Source of the DNA: Ligustrum vulgare | Lineage: Eukaryota > Streptophyta > Magnoliopsida > Lamiales > Oleaceae | DNA length: 64,000 nt | NCBI GenBank assembly: GCA_963555705.1 | Contig: OY743187.1 | Span: forward strand, 12,662,133-12,726,132 | Direction of reading: 5' to 3' | Shown here: piece by piece, positions 47,286 to 59,147 of the stretch | How positions within the stretch are numbered: the first letter of the stretch is position 1 | How the letters are laid out: each line of letters begins with the position of its first letter | Notes under the pieces: model-generated | Databases searched by the model: none | What the model was told of the DNA's origin: nothing | What the model saw: the letters and a program-made list of their open reading frames with translations, nothing else | Position numbers and translations under genes: made by a program

Positions 47286-47289
47286 CTTA

Positions 47290-47430
47290 GCCTCCGTTTG
47301 GTGATTAAAGTAATCTGATTTATAAACTTTTCTCAGACTACTTTTTAACCATACACATTTTGTCTCTCTAATTTTTAACAACTACTTTTTACCTCAAAAT
47401 CATAAATAAAATAGTTTATAAACCAAATAG
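47290..47430. mobile_element. MITE (unit C copy of 41,650)
   Basis: Begins GCCTCCGTTTGGTGATTAAA and ends TTTATAAACCAAATAG, with a short internal deletion relative to unit B. Confidence 0.5.
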
Positions 47431-48111
47431 TATTATTCTTCCCTAAACATCATTCTCCTTCTCTTGGGCATGAATTTGACTACCTTTATATTGTAGACAG
47501 AGTAAATAGTACACGAATAATTTGTTATTTGTACAACTTTTTTTATAAAGTAAATAATAAATAAATAAATTACGAAGAACTCTAGTATCATTTATCGAAT
47601 CAAATGGTATTTGGACATATTAATCTTTGATTCGAAACTTTGCGACTTCTTAGTCCTTTATACAGTTTAAGCTGATCCCTAGTATGTCTTCGAGCTCAAA
47701 CAAACTGAGTGGTGGAGCTGTCGACTCAATTGTTACCCTTAAGCGTTGCAATTGGAGATGGACAATATATAAATGTTAAGAATTGATATTCCATCTTAAA
47801 ATGTCAACTTATTAAGAGAAATAGCTCAAATTCTTATATATTGATCTATGTTTTCATTGTGAGATTTTATTTCTGAGCATTTCCCCTCAAGATAGTGGCT
47901 TGTTTGAGCAGATAAATATTGAAATCCGTATGCTCATGTTATTTGAGTCATAATCGAGTCTAATTGTTCGTTGGAGTTTAATATACTCTGATACCGTAAT
48001 AAAATTTGGAGTTTCATCTTAAAATGTCAACGTGTTATGAGAAATATCACAAATTCTTATAAATTAATCCATGTTTTTATTTTTATTCAACGTGAAATTT
48101 TATCCATTAAG
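47431..48111. other. Spacer of duplicated unit C
   Basis: Aligns with 41,811-42,490. No gene is seen. Confidence 0.5.
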
Positions 48112-48293
48112 CCCTTGTTTAATTTTATAACTTTTTCATAAAATCTACTACTTTTTTCTACAGTAATCAATCTCAACCATTCAAAAAAGTCAAGCCCACA
48201 ACTTTTTACTTTTCAAACCACTTTTAACCATACAATTTTTCAAAACTTTTTTTTTTTCCAAAAAAGTTATTATAAAATCAAACACACCCTAAC
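48112..48293. mobile_element. MITE present only in unit C
   Basis: The left end GCCCTTGTTTAATTTTATAA and the right end TTATAAAATCAAACACACCC are imperfect inverted repeats. The aligned unit B sequence (about 42,483-42,495, ATCTATTAACTAATAT) lacks it. The target duplication is short (TTA/TAA-like), so the superfamily is uncertain. Confidence 0.65.
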
Positions 48294-48299
48294 TATTAA

Positions 48300-48740
48300 C
48301 TAATATGTGTAATTGGTAAAATAAAAAAGTGGCCACATTGACTTTTTACAGGATAAAGTGGACATCTTAGACAGTTGGCCTACCACAATGAGGGTAGTAT
48401 TTGTCACTGGAACACGTTTTATTTTTATTTTATTTTTCTAAAGGAGAACTGTGTTCTATTTTTATTCGTACTTTTTTAAAAGAGAACCGTGTGTTATTAA
48501 AGGCGTTATGGTTGTCAACAACTCGTTTTGGCCAACATCTGTGTCCAGCACACACTTTCAACCCCACAACTTGATTTCATTTTATGGAACCATCCACTCA
48601 GCACTTTCCTCAACCCCACAAACTTCCTATAAATACCCAACAAAGTATCTAATTCCGACATCAACCTACAATCTTAACGCACCAATCTTCTTAGATTTAG
48701 TCCCTATTTTATTTTGCCAACCCAATTCAAAACTTCAGTA
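48300..48740 (+). promoter_or_regulatory. XTH-e upstream region
   Basis: Same blocks as XTH-b and XTH-d; TATAAATA at 48,628-48,635, 113 bp before the ATG. Confidence 0.65.
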
Positions 48741-48953
48741 ATGGCTTCATTGCATTCAGTTTCTTTAGTATTAATGATCTGTTGTTTTACAACAGCATTC
48801 GGAGGTAATTTCCATCAAGATTTTGACATCACATGGGGAGATGGAAGAGGTAAGATACTCGACAATGGAGAACTTCTTACTCTCTCACTAGACAAAGCTT
48901 CTGGCTCTGGATTCCAATCCAAGAATGAGTATCTCTTTGGCAAGATTGACATG

Positions 48954-49306
48954 TGTTGGAACATTTATTAAAATAGTGACAATTACTTAAACCTACATGG
49001 AGCATAATTAAGCATAATTAAACCTACATGGAGCATAATTAAACCTACATGCTTATATGTTGTTGATCAATTATTGGCTACATGAATTCTTCAAAATATT
49101 AGTGCACACGTATCCATTTATTTGGAGGATTATAGTTGGACCAATTTTACAACCAATTATTTTCAAACATATTTTGCTAGACTTGTTATCTCATGATTGG
49201 TCCATTCACATAATAATGATTAAAATGTTCCTATAAATTCATGCACTAGGCAATAGAGATACACAGACACTCGTTGCATTTCAAAAAACAAAATTGATTT
49301 CTCTAC

Positions 49307-49352
<46 letters not shown>

Positions 49353-49639
49353 TAATTTGGCCAATAGAAGGGTGTTCTTGTAAGAGAGAGCTTTGGGTTA
49401 ATTCTTTAGTGCAAAATAAGGATTTAACCACACAACATTTAAGTTGGGCTGTTGTATCCTGGAGGGGACAAGTCAGAGATTTCTGTTGCACCGGTGATTG
49501 ATGTTTTTCCAACACCGCAGAGGGCTTGAATCTCCTTAAAGAGAGCGAGATATCCGCGCCTCAGCCTAATTGGTTACGGTTATTACATCCATTATTAGTA
49601 TTGTAATATTATTGTATTTTTATTGCAATATCACTAACA
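48954..49639 (+). repeat. 5' LTR
   Basis: Carries a TA tract at 49,311-49,349; otherwise nearly identical to 54,112-54,815. Confidence 0.95.
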
Positions 49640-49660
49640 ATTTTAAGGAGAATTCAAGCA

Positions 49661-52600
49661 ATGGATCAAACCGTGGAAAAGACCAATGAAAGTGTAGGAG
49701 ATCTCAACAAGCCTTTTCGCTTCAAAGGCGTGAACTTTAAGCGCTGGAAAGGCAAAGTCCTCTTTTACCTCAACCTGCTCAAAGTTGCTTATGTCCTCAC
49801 GGAGAATGATCCAAGAAAAATCAAAACTGATGGCATGGATGATGATGAATATTTTGAGCTTGATGAAAAAGTGGAGAAATACAAAAAAGATGAGTATAAC
49901 TGTCGGAATTATCTTTTAAATTGTCTTGCTGATCATTTTTATGATTACTATGATACTACTTTCTCGTCTGCCAAGAAAATTTGGAAAGCTTTGCAGAGCA
50001 AATATGATACTGAAGAGGCGGGCGCGAAAAAATATGCAGCAAGTCGATTTTTCCGCTATCAAATGGAAGATGGAAAATCTGTGGTGGAACAAGCACAAGA
50101 TTTTCAAATGATAGTTGCCGAGCTCTTATCTGAAGGTATTAAAATTGGAGACAATCTTATTGTTGCTGGCATGATTGACAAACTTCCACCATCTTGGAGG
50201 GAATTTCAAAAGAACATGCGCCACAAGCAGAAGGAGATGTCTCTTGAAACTCTTATTGAACAGCATAATGGACATTCCACGAAGGTAAATTTAATTTCTG
50301 AAAATTTACCTACTGGTCAGAATTCTAAAAAAGATGTTTTGAAGCCCAATAAGAAAAATATGAAAATGCCTTATAAACAAAACAAGGGAACTTCAAGCAA
50401 GTGGAATAAGAACCAATCACATCCTTCACAAAATAAACAAAGCAAAACTTGCTTTGTGTGTGGAAAATTTGGGCACCTTGCTAAAAATTGCAGATACCGG
50501 AAGCGTGAGCCTGTTCCACAGGTTAATGTTACCGAAGAACCATTTGTTGCTATGATTACTAAAATTTATATGGTGCAAAGTGCTGAAGGATGGTGGGCTG
50601 ATTCTCGAGCAAGCAGACATGTTTGCTATGATAAAGATTGGTTCAAAACTTATACTCCTTTTAAGGAGCCTATGACTGTAATGCTTGGAGATTCTCATGC
50701 TATACAGGTTCTTGGAACTGGAGATGTTGAACTCAAATTCACCTCTGGAAGAGTCCTGACATTAAAAGATGTACTACATACACCTTCCATGAGAAAGAAT
50801 TTGATGTCGGGTTATCTTCTGAATAAGGCTGGCTTCAAACAAACAATTGAATCTGATCAGTATGTGATTACCAAAAAAGGTATTTTTGTTGGCAAAGGAT
50901 ATGCTTGTGATGGGATGTTCAAATTAAACATTGTAAGTGCTAATAAAGATGCTTCTACTTCTGTTTATATGCTCTCTTCACTGAATTTTTGGCATGCTCG
51001 TTTATGTCATATAAATAAAAAATATGTGGGAATCATGAGTAGTTCAGGATTAATTCCCAATGTGAAAAAAGATTTAGAAAAATGTGAGACTTGCAGTCAA
51101 GTGAAAATTACAAAACGACCTCATAAAAGTGTTGAAAGAAATACCGAATTGTTAGAATTAATTCATACTGATTTATGTGAATTTGAAGGAATTTTAACTC
51201 GTGGAGGAAATAGATATTTTATCACTTTTATTGATGATTGTTCAAAATATACTTATGTTTATTTATTAAAAAATAAAAGTGATGCTTTTGACTATTTTAA
51301 AAAATTCCTCCTAGAAATTGAAAATCAATTCGGTAGAAAAATTAAACGTATTCGAAGTGATAGAGGTCGAGAATATGAATCATTTGGATTTAATTCATAT
51401 GTTGAATCATTGGGAATAATTCATGAAACTACTCCACCATATTCAACTGCTTCTAATGGTGTAGCAGAAAGGAAAAATAGAACGTTGATTGATCTTACAA
51501 ATGCTATGCTATTAGATTCTGGTGCACCCTCAAGTTTTTGGGGTGAAGCGGTTTTAACTGCTTGTCATGTGTTAAATAGAGTGCCACATAAAAAGACTAA
51601 AATTACACCTTTTGAGGTGTGGAAGGGGCATAAGCCAAATTGGGGATATCTTAGAGTATGGGGATGCTTAGCCTTTGTGAGGTTAACAGATCCTAAAATA
51701 CCTAAATTGGGAATTAAAGCTAACACTTGTGCCTTTATTGGTTATGCAGAAAATAGTACAGCATATAGATTTTTTGATATTGAAAATAAAATTATTTTCG
51801 AGTCTGGTGATGCTATTTTTCATGAAGAAAAATCTCTTTTTAAATCGAAAAATAGTGGGGGCCAACAAATTGAAAAACATTTTTTAGAATCTAACTCTTC
51901 TACTCAAAGTTTGCAAAATGAAGAAAATTCTGAAATTAGAAGGAGTAAAAGAGCTAGAATTGAAAAAGATTTTGGTCCTGACTACGTGGTTTATAACATC
52001 GAAGAAACACCACTTTCTTTGCAAGAAGCCTTTTCATCACCAGATGCTGTTTTCTGGAAAGAAGCTGTACATGATGAAATGGAATCACTAATTTCAAATA
52101 AAACTTGGAAATTGGTTGATTTACCACCAGGTTGTAAAACTATTGGGTGTAAATGGGTCCTTAGGAAGAAATTAAAACCGGATGGTAGTATAGACAAGTA
52201 CAAAGCAAGGCTTGTCGCAAAAGGTTTCAAACAACAAATTGATTTAGACTTTTTTGATACCTTTTCTCCGGTTACGAGGATAACATCCATAAGATTGCTA
52301 ATTGCAATATCTGCTATTCATAATTTGATTATTCATCAAATGGATGTTAAAACTGCTTTTTTAAATGGTGATCTTGATGAAGAAATATATATGGACCAAC
52401 CCGAAGGTTTTTCACAACCAGGTGAAGAAGGCAAAGTGTGTAAGTTGACTAAATCCCTTTATGGCTTAAAGCAGGCTCCTAAACAGTGGCATGATAAATT
52501 TGATTCTTGCATGATTAAAAATGGGTATAAAGTAAATGAGAGTGATAAATGCATATTTTATAAATCTTTGGAAAATTCGCATGTTATTATTAGCCTAGAT

Positions 52601-53557
52601 ATTGATGATATGTTGATTTTTGGCTCTAATATTCATGTTATAAATGAGGCCAAAAATATGCTCAAAAAACATTTCGACATGAAAGATCTTGGTGAGGCTA
52701 AATTTATTTTGGGAATGCGAATTACTAAAACAAGTGATGGTATTTTTCTTGATCAATCACAATATGTTGAGAAAATCTTGAAAAAATACAATTATTTTGA
52801 TTGCAAGTATGTTGCTACTCCTTTTGATTCAAGTATACACTTATTCCCGGTTGAGAGGGAAGATGAAGTGATAAATCAAAAGGAATATGCTAGCATAATT
52901 GGAAGCTTGCGATATGCAACTGATTGCACGAGACCAGACATTGCATTTGCAGTGGGGGTACTTAGCAGGTATACGAGTAAGCCAGGTAAAGAACATTGGC
53001 ATGCTATAAATCGAGTAATGAGATATTTATTTGGTACCAAAAATTATGGCTTACTTTATCAAAAATATCCTGCTGTTGTTGAAGGATTTTGTGATGCAGA
53101 TTGGAATACTCTATCAGGAGATTCTTTATCTACCAGTGGATATATTTTCAAATTGGGAAGTGCTGCTATTTGTTGGAAATCTAAAAAACAAACCATTATT
53201 GCTAACTCTACTATGGAGGCTGAACTAATTGCTTTAGCATCAGCTAGTGAGGAAGCAAATTGGTTAAGAGATTTATTACAGGAAATTCCAATGTGGGAAA
53301 AACCAATACCTCCTATTTTGGTTTATTGTGACAGCACTGCTGCTATTGGTAGAGTAAATAACCGTTATTATAACGGTAAATCCAGACCTATAAGAAGAAA
53401 ACACAGTACTGTGAGATCCTATTTGAGTAATGGGATAATTAATGTGAATTACATTAAATCATGTGATAATCTTGCAGATCCATTAACCAAGGCCTTGGCA
53501 AGAGAAAGGGTCTGGAATGCATCGAGGGGGATGGGGCTAATGCCTATATTATCATGA
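49661..53557 (+). CDS. Copia gag-pol polyprotein, 1298 residues
   Basis: One open frame in the Copia order. Gag starts [20 protein letters not shown] with [17 protein letters not shown]. The zinc knuckle [14 protein letters not shown] is near residue 264. The protease region [14 protein letters not shown] has D314-S-R where D-S/T-G is expected. Integrase has [10 protein letters not shown]...[17 protein letters not shown] (Asp504), [10 protein letters not shown] and [13 protein letters not shown] has [50 protein letters not shown], and [12 protein letters not shown] (residues 980-983 DIDD for the usual YVDD). RNase H has CDADWN...[17 protein letters not shown] and ADPLTK. The frame is uninterrupted, but the two catalytic-site changes suggest the encoded enzymes may be inactive. 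Confidence 0.93.
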   Translation: MDQTVEKTNESVGDLNKPFRFKGVNFKRWKGKVLFYLNLLKVAYVLTENDPRKIKTDGMDDDEYFELDEKVEKYKKDEYNCRNYLLNCLADHFYDYYDTTFSSAKKIWKALQSKYDTEEAGAKKYAASRFFRYQMEDGKSVVEQAQDFQMIVAELLSEGIKIGDNLIVAGMIDKLPPSWREFQKNMRHKQKEMSLETLIEQHNGHSTKVNLISENLPTGQNSKKDVLKPNKKNMKMPYKQNKGTSSKWNKNQSHPSQNKQSKTCFVCGKFGHLAKNCRYRKREPVPQVNVTEEPFVAMITKIYMVQSAEGWWADSRASRHVCYDKDWFKTYTPFKEPMTVMLGDSHAIQVLGTGDVELKFTSGRVLTLKDVLHTPSMRKNLMSGYLLNKAGFKQTIESDQYVITKKGIFVGKGYACDGMFKLNIVSANKDASTSVYMLSSLNFWHARLCHINKKYVGIMSSSGLIPNVKKDLEKCETCSQVKITKRPHKSVERNTELLELIHTDLCEFEGILTRGGNRYFITFIDDCSKYTYVYLLKNKSDAFDYFKKFLLEIENQFGRKIKRIRSDRGREYESFGFNSYVESLGIIHETTPPYSTASNGVAERKNRTLIDLTNAMLLDSGAPSSFWGEAVLTACHVLNRVPHKKTKITPFEVWKGHKPNWGYLRVWGCLAFVRLTDPKIPKLGIKANTCAFIGYAENSTAYRFFDIENKIIFESGDAIFHEEKSLFKSKNSGGQQIEKHFLESNSSTQSLQNEENSEIRRSKRARIEKDFGPDYVVYNIEETPLSLQEAFSSPDAVFWKEAVHDEMESLISNKTWKLVDLPPGCKTIGCKWVLRKKLKPDGSIDKYKARLVAKGFKQQIDLDFFDTFSPVTRITSIRLLIAISAIHNLIIHQMDVKTAFLNGDLDEEIYMDQPEGFSQPGEEGKVCKLTKSLYGLKQAPKQWHDKFDSCMIKNGYKVNESDKCIFYKSLENSHVIISLDIDDMLIFGSNIHVINEAKNMLKKHFDMKDLGEAKFILGMRITKTSDGIFLDQSQYVEKILKKYNYFDCKYVATPFDSSIHLFPVEREDEVINQKEYASIIGSLRYATDCTRPDIAFAVGVLSRYTSKPGKEHWHAINRVMRYLFGTKNYGLLYQKYPAVVEGFCDADWNTLSGDSLSTSGYIFKLGSAAICWKSKKQTIIANSTMEAELIALASASEEANWLRDLLQEIPMWEKPIPPILVYCDSTAAIGRVNNRYYNGKSRPIRRKHSTVRSYLSNGIINVNYIKSCDNLADPLTKALARERVWNASRGMGLMPILS

Positions 53558-54111
53558 GCCATGTATAAGGATACCCAACCTGGTGACCAGAGATCCTGTA
53601 TCCAGGTTCAATGGGAAGAACGAATTATATGATGGCTGGTAGAATGCACAAATTCATTTTGTCCATCCCTATGGTGTATGTGCATTATTCTGTAACGATG
53701 GAGGGTTGAGTTTTATTGGAAAACTCTTAATAAAATTTGTATCTCTTATGAGTGGGGTGCTACAGTTACAGGTGCACTCTTGACAAATTTTACCTATATG
53801 AGTGCGAGAGTGGGGCCGCTCTCTATGAGAATATTGGGCATATTCTTGAAATACACTCATGAATACCGGGATCAGCACAGGGCCGTAAGTGCTTGCTATT
53901 AAAGCTCAAATTAACATCTTAATGCAGAGTCACACCTATGAAATACACTCATGATTACTGTTTGAAATACACTCATGACTACTACTAACTGTGGAATAAA
54001 GATTACTGTTTCACTAGTGAAGGTTCAATGCAGAGTCACACCTATCATGATGCATAATAATTTGTCTATTGGCCAAAGTGTATATATTATTTTAATAAAT
54101 GAGTGGGGGAT
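53558..54111 (+). other. Copia 3' untranslated region with short repeats
   Basis: TGAAATACACTCATGA-type phrases recur at about 53,848, 53,938 and 53,963, and GCAGAGTCACACCTAT at 53,923 and 54,032. It ends in the polypurine tract at 54,101-54,111. Confidence 0.6.
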
Positions 54112-54464
54112 TGTTGGAACATTTATTAAAATAGTGACAATTACTTAAACCTACATGGAGCATAATTAAGCATAATTAAACCTACATGGAGCATAATTAA
54201 ACCTACATGCTTATATGTTGTTGATCAATTATTGGCTACATGAATTCTTCAAAATATTAGTGCACACGTATCCATTTATTTGGAGGATTATAGTTGGACC
54301 AATTTTACAACCAATTATTTTCAAACATATTTTGCTAGACTTGTTGTCTCATGATTGGTCCATTCACATAATAATGATTAAAATGTTCCTATAAATTCAT
54401 GCACTAGGCAATAGAGATACACAGACACTCGTTGCATTTCAAAAAACAAAATTGATTTCTCTAC

Positions 54465-54528
<64 letters not shown>

Positions 54529-54815
54529 TAATTTGGCCAATAGAAGGGTGTTCTTGTAAGAGAGAGCTTTGGGTTAATTCTTTAGTGCAAAATAAGGATT
54601 TAACCACACAACATTTAAGTTGGGCTGTTGTATCCTGGAGGGGACAAGTCAGAGATTTCTGTTGTACCGGTGATTGATGTTTTTCCAACACCGCAGAGGG
54701 CTTGAATCTCCTTAAAGAGAGCGAGATATCCGCGCCTCAGCCTAATTGGTTACGGTTATTATATCCATTATTAGTATTGTAATATTATTGTATTTTTATT
54801 GCAATATCACTAACA
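54112..54815 (+). repeat. 3' LTR
   Basis: TA tract 54,471-54,525 is longer than in the 5' LTR. Three substitutions were noted (for example CTTGTTG/CTTGTTA, TTGTACC/TTGCACC, TTATATCC/TTACATCC). Confidence 0.95.
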
Positions 54816-55634
54816 ACAAGCAACTTAAACTCGTACCTGGAAATTCTGTCGGCACCGTCACTGCCTATTATGTAAGTACATTTTAACTTCTTCTTCTTCC
54901 TTGCTCGTAAGTTATAGTAGCTAATATTTTGTTATGTATATTGTGCAGTTGACATCTCAAGGACCAACCCATGATGAGATAGACTTTGAGTTCTTGGGAA
55001 ACCTTAGTGGGGATCCTTACATTCTTCACACCAATGTGTTCAGCCAAGGAAAAAGCAATAGGGAGCAGCAATTCTATCTCTGGTTCGACCCGACTGCAGA
55101 TTTTCACACCTACTCCATCCTTTGGAATCCTCAACGCATCATGTAAGTATATTCGTAACGCAACGCGTCTATCTCAGATTGAACTCATTTAATTAGACGA
55201 TGTTGTGACTGATTTTGTGCTCCCATTTCAGCTTTTCTGTGGATGGCTCACCAATCAGAGAATTCAAGAATGCAGAATCAGTTGGTGTTGCGTACCCAAA
55301 GAACCAACCGATGAGAATTTACTCTAGATTGTGGAATGCTGACGATTGGGCAACAAGAGGCGGGCTTGTGAAAACTGACTGGAATCAGGCTCCCTTCACT
55401 GCGTCCTACAGGAATTTCAATGCGAATGCCTGTGTTTCATCGGGTTCATCTTCTTGTACTCCGTCTTCAACTTCAAGCAGCAGCAATTCATGGAGAAATG
55501 AAGCATTGGATTCCACGAGCCAAGAGAGGCTAAAATGGGTGCAGAAAAATTACATGATATATAATTATTGCTCGGATTCAAAGCGATTTTCAGAGGGATT
55601 CCCCCCAGAGTGTGGAATTAACACCACAGCATAA

Positions 55635-55909
55635 AAAATAATTATTTTTCTGAATTTTTGTCAGTATAGGCACAGGAATATTCAATTTATTGTTTCCTTT
55701 TGGCGTCTGTGTAATAGTAAATTAGTAATTCTTTTGTTCTTTTTGTTATCACATATTTTGCTAGAAAATCAATAAGAAAATGAAAGTTACATTACATAGC
55801 TACCGTCACGGATTTTACAATTTTATATAAGTTTTTCAGACGTTTCTTCATCAAGATCATCCAATGATAATTTTTCGACATTTTCCTTTGCTTCCTTTTG
55901 ACATGGAAC
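55635..55909. other. XTH-e 3' UTR and flank
   Basis: Contains the recurrent block; its minus strand reads CQKEAKENVEKLSLDDLDEE then TSEKLI (55,830-55,905). It is interrupted at CATGGAAC by the hAT element and resumes at 59,148 with the XTH-a-type flank. Confidence 0.6.
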
Positions 55910-58900
55910 TAGGCGTGTCAAAACGGCTCGTCGGCTCGGGTAGCTCGGGCTCGGCTCGTTAAAAGCTCGGGCTAAACTCGGCTCGAGGCTCGTAGGATTG
56001 AGCCGAAGCTCGGGCCGAGCCCAAAAATACTCACTGGGCTCGAGCCGGGACCGGCCCGTGTGGCTCGCCGAGCCACACGGGCCAGCCCGTGTGGCGGGCC
56101 AATTTGGCCCGAAGACACGGGCCAAGATTGGCCCGTGCCTGCTGCCTGCAAATTTGCAGGCAGCTGAAAGCAGCAGCTGCCTGCAACACGGTACATTTTT
56201 TATTTTTTTATCTGATTTTTTATCTGATTTTTGATCTGATTTGAAATATGCAGATTTTTTTTTTTGAAATTTGAATTTTTTTTTGTTTTCCCACGTTTTT
56301 TTTTCTATAAATAGGTCGCATTTTGTTTGTTAATTCACAATTCACTTACAAGTTTTTTCATTTCGTCATAATAGTCATTTGTTTGCTATAATTTCTATTC
56401 AATTCTCTATTTATCTATATTCTTCAATTATTGTGATAATATTTCTCTCGGTTTCAAGTTTCAAATTTCAAATTATAGTCTACATTCTAGTTTCTACACT
56501 ATAATACTGTTATACTGATAAGTATGGAGTTTAACAGCGATGAAGTTAACCAATTCAGGGGTAGTTCTAGTACTCCCTCTCATATCGATGTCTCCGAAAA
56601 TACTCCCATTGACTTGGATGATATCCAAGAGGAGGAAATTGTTGAAATCAAACGAGCTAAAAAAGAGTCATCGGATTGCTGGCAACATATGACAAGGAAA
56701 AAAGTTGGTGTTGAAAATGGAGTTGATATATGGAAAGCGTGCTGCAATTACTGTGGTAAGGAAATGAGCTGGAAGCCCGGATCAAGCACGTCACATTTGA
56801 ATCGGCACATAGCAAGGGCGTGCAAAGCGAAACCGGTTGGTGACCCAACACAGTCCCAGCTTGTTTTTGGTGGTTCTGGACCTTCTGGTACTACTACTCT
56901 TTCAACATTTGTGTATTCGCAAGAAAGATTTCGCGAAGGTATGGCTGCATATGTGGCGGCCGCTGAAATGCCCCTTTCCTTAATTGACTCTGTTCACTTC
57001 ACCCGACTTGTGCAGAATTATCTTCAACCCAGGTATACTCCTTACTGTAGAAATACACTTCGTGCAGACACCGTAAAATTATATAACAAAAGGAAAGAAA
57101 TTACCATTAAAGCCTTAAAAACATATGAGACTGTTATTTCATTTACATCTGATTTATGGACTGGTGGTAATAAAAAAGGTTATATTGCTGCCACAGCTCA
57201 TTACATTGATAATCTTTGGATTTTACACAAAAAAATTATTGCATTTAGATTAGTAGAATATCCTCATAATGCCGCTAACATACATTTAGTTTTAAAAGGG
57301 ATTATACAAGAATTCAGTATGCAAGATATGATTCGTAATTTTACTTTTGATAATGCTAGCGTTAATAAGGTTGTTATTGATAAATTTATTTCTGATTTTA
57401 ACCCTGCATTTGATAGTTTATTTTTTCACCAACGTTGTGTTTGTCACATTATCAACTTAATTGTTAAAAGTGGTTTAAAACATATTGAAAAATCCTTAGA
57501 TAAAATTAGACAAGCAATAAATTTCATAAATGTATCACCATCAAGAAAACAAGCATTTAATAGTTTGTGTGCGGAGTATAGTTTAGAAGAACATTCATTT
57601 GCTACGGATGTATCACATAGATGGAACTCTACATACCTTATGTTACACTCATGTGAAAATTATGATAAAATTATTTCAATGTATTATAATGGTAGACATA
57701 CGTATGGATCTGACAATAATTTAGAAGAGTGGGAATGGGAAAATGTCATTCTGTGTAAAAAGATTTTTAAAAGCCTTTTATGATGCCACAAATGCATGCA
57801 GTGGTGTTTACTACCCAACATCTTCACTTGTTTTACAACGCTTTTTTCATATTGCACAAACATTCAATCAATATAGAAATTTGCCAATTTTTAATGTTGT
57901 AGTCAGTTTCATGGAGTTAAAATTTTGCAAATATTGGGAAGAATTACCTTCTTTATTTGTTTTAGCATCAGTGATGGATCCTCGATTAAATTTAATGGGT
58001 AAGGCTATTATAAAGGGAATTTCACAAAATTTAAATATAGAATTATCACATGTTAATGTGGAATCTTTATTATGTGAAATGTACAATTATTATACTGCAA
58101 AAAAAGATCAATGTAGTTCTAGTTCCCAAACTAATGTTTCCCAAAGTACTCCAATGCATTCTAATTCTTTATGGGACTTTATTAACACAAATGCAAGTGT
58201 TCCCTCGATTAGTTCCAGTGGAAACACATCTAGATCGATAGGTGGTACAAACGTTGAAATTCCATCTGAATTAGCTAGGTACATGTGTGTGGACGTTCGC
58301 AGTGTTTTAACACCACAAGAATTAGAGAATTTTGATGTTTTAACTTGGTGGAGGTGTAATGAAAGGTAATATCCAGTTGTAGCAAAAATAGCACGTGATT
58401 TACTAACACCTCCGGTGTCCACCGTGGCATCGGAGGCTGCATTTAGTTTAAGTGGTAGGATTTTGTCAGACGAACGATCAAGACTGAAGGAAAACATATT
58501 AGAAGCTCTTGTATGCTTGAAGGATTGGGAATGCGCAGATTTACGACTTCAAGATAAAGTTGATAGCATCATGGCCGAGGACTTGGAGCAATATTTAAGA
58601 TAGAAGAAATTGTAAGTTTTAAAAAATCATTTTGTGTAATTTAAATTATTATATTTTTAAAAAAATTGTACACGAAATTTTTTATTCGTGTACAATTTTT
58701 AACTCCGCCTATGTTGATCATAGCCGGTCCCAAGCCCGGAAAAAGGAGGAGGGTTGTAACTTGTAAGTTGTAACCTTTATTGAATATATATAAAACAACT
58801 AGTAATTTAATTTTAGTATAGATAGACTTTGCGAAATCTACGTTTACATTTTTATTAAATCTTATCTTATGTTTGATATTTTAACTACATTTATTGTGTA

Positions 58901-59139
58901 TAATTCATTTAAGTAATTACAAATACAATACATATTCATTCGCCATTAAAAAAAAAAAAAAAAAAAAAAACCGGGCCGGCCCGGCTCGGACTCGGCTCGG
59001 CTCGATGAAGCTCGAGCCGAGCCTCAATTTTTTGGGCGAGCTTTGGCTTGGCTCGGGCCAAAAAAAGCTCGGTCCTAAAAAGCTCGAGCCTTGATGTTCG
59101 GCTCGAGGCTCGGCTCGGCTCGGCTCGTTGACATACCTA
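55910..59139 (+). mobile_element. hAT DNA transposon, 3.2 kb
   Basis: The left end is TAGGCGTGTCAAAACGGCTC; the right end is GAGCCG...TTGACATACCTA inverted (TAGGTATGTCAACGAGC on the minus strand). An exact 8-bp target duplication CATGGAAC lies at 55,902-55,909 and 59,140-59,147. The sub-terminal regions are dense in GGCTCG/CGAGCC repeats. It carries a broken transposase gene and inserted into the XTH-e 3' flank. Confidence 0.95.
56524..58603 (+). pseudogene. hAT transposase (BED zinc finger, RNase H-like fold, hATC)
   Basis: The gene starts MEFNSDEVNQFRGSSS. A BED-type zinc finger (residues about 54-100) has CCNYCGKEM and HLNRHIARAC. The catalytic-domain region includes ISFTSDLWTGG, IRNFTFDNASVN and DVSHRWNSTYLMLHSC. 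The C-terminal dimerization domain has YPVVAKIARDLLTPPVSTVA and SEAAFSLSGRILSDERSRLK. A frameshift lies at about 57,765-57,780 (KKIFK/AFYDATN) and a nonsense codon TAA at 58,367-58,369 within NER(Q)YPVVA. Total length without breaks would be about 690 residues, normal for plant hAT. No intron is needed. Confidence 0.9.
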
Positions 59140-59147
59140 CATGGAAC

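Larger units (their letters stand above)
48954..54815 (+). mobile_element. Copia LTR retrotransposon in XTH-e exon 1
   Basis: LTRs are 48,954-49,639 (686 bp) and 54,112-54,815 (704 bp), TGTTGGAACA...CACTAACA. The target duplication is ACATG (48,949-48,953) and ACAAG (54,816-54,820), one mismatch. The LTRs differ by about three substitutions plus TA-repeat length. The polypurine tract GAGTGGGGGAT precedes the 3' LTR. One 1298-codon gag-pol frame lies between them. Only 21 nt separate the 5' LTR from the ATG, and no TGGTATCAGAGC site is present. Confidence 0.95.
48741..55634 (+). pseudogene. XTH: XTH copy e, disrupted by a young Copia element in exon 1
   Basis: Exon 1 is split into 48,741-48,953 and 54,821-54,871. 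Exon 2 is 54,949-55,142 and exon 3 is 55,232-55,634. The exon pieces total 264, 194 and 403 nt in correct phase, so apart from the insertion the gene has no stop or splice defect; an allele without the insertion should encode about 286 residues. [11 protein letters not shown] and the glycosylation site are intact. Exon 3 lacks 6 nt in the Ser-rich stretch. Differences from copy d include KSNRE for KGNRE, LTSQ for LSSQ and GFPPEC preceded by SE. As it stands, translation would enter the LTR and stop after five codons. Confidence 0.93.
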
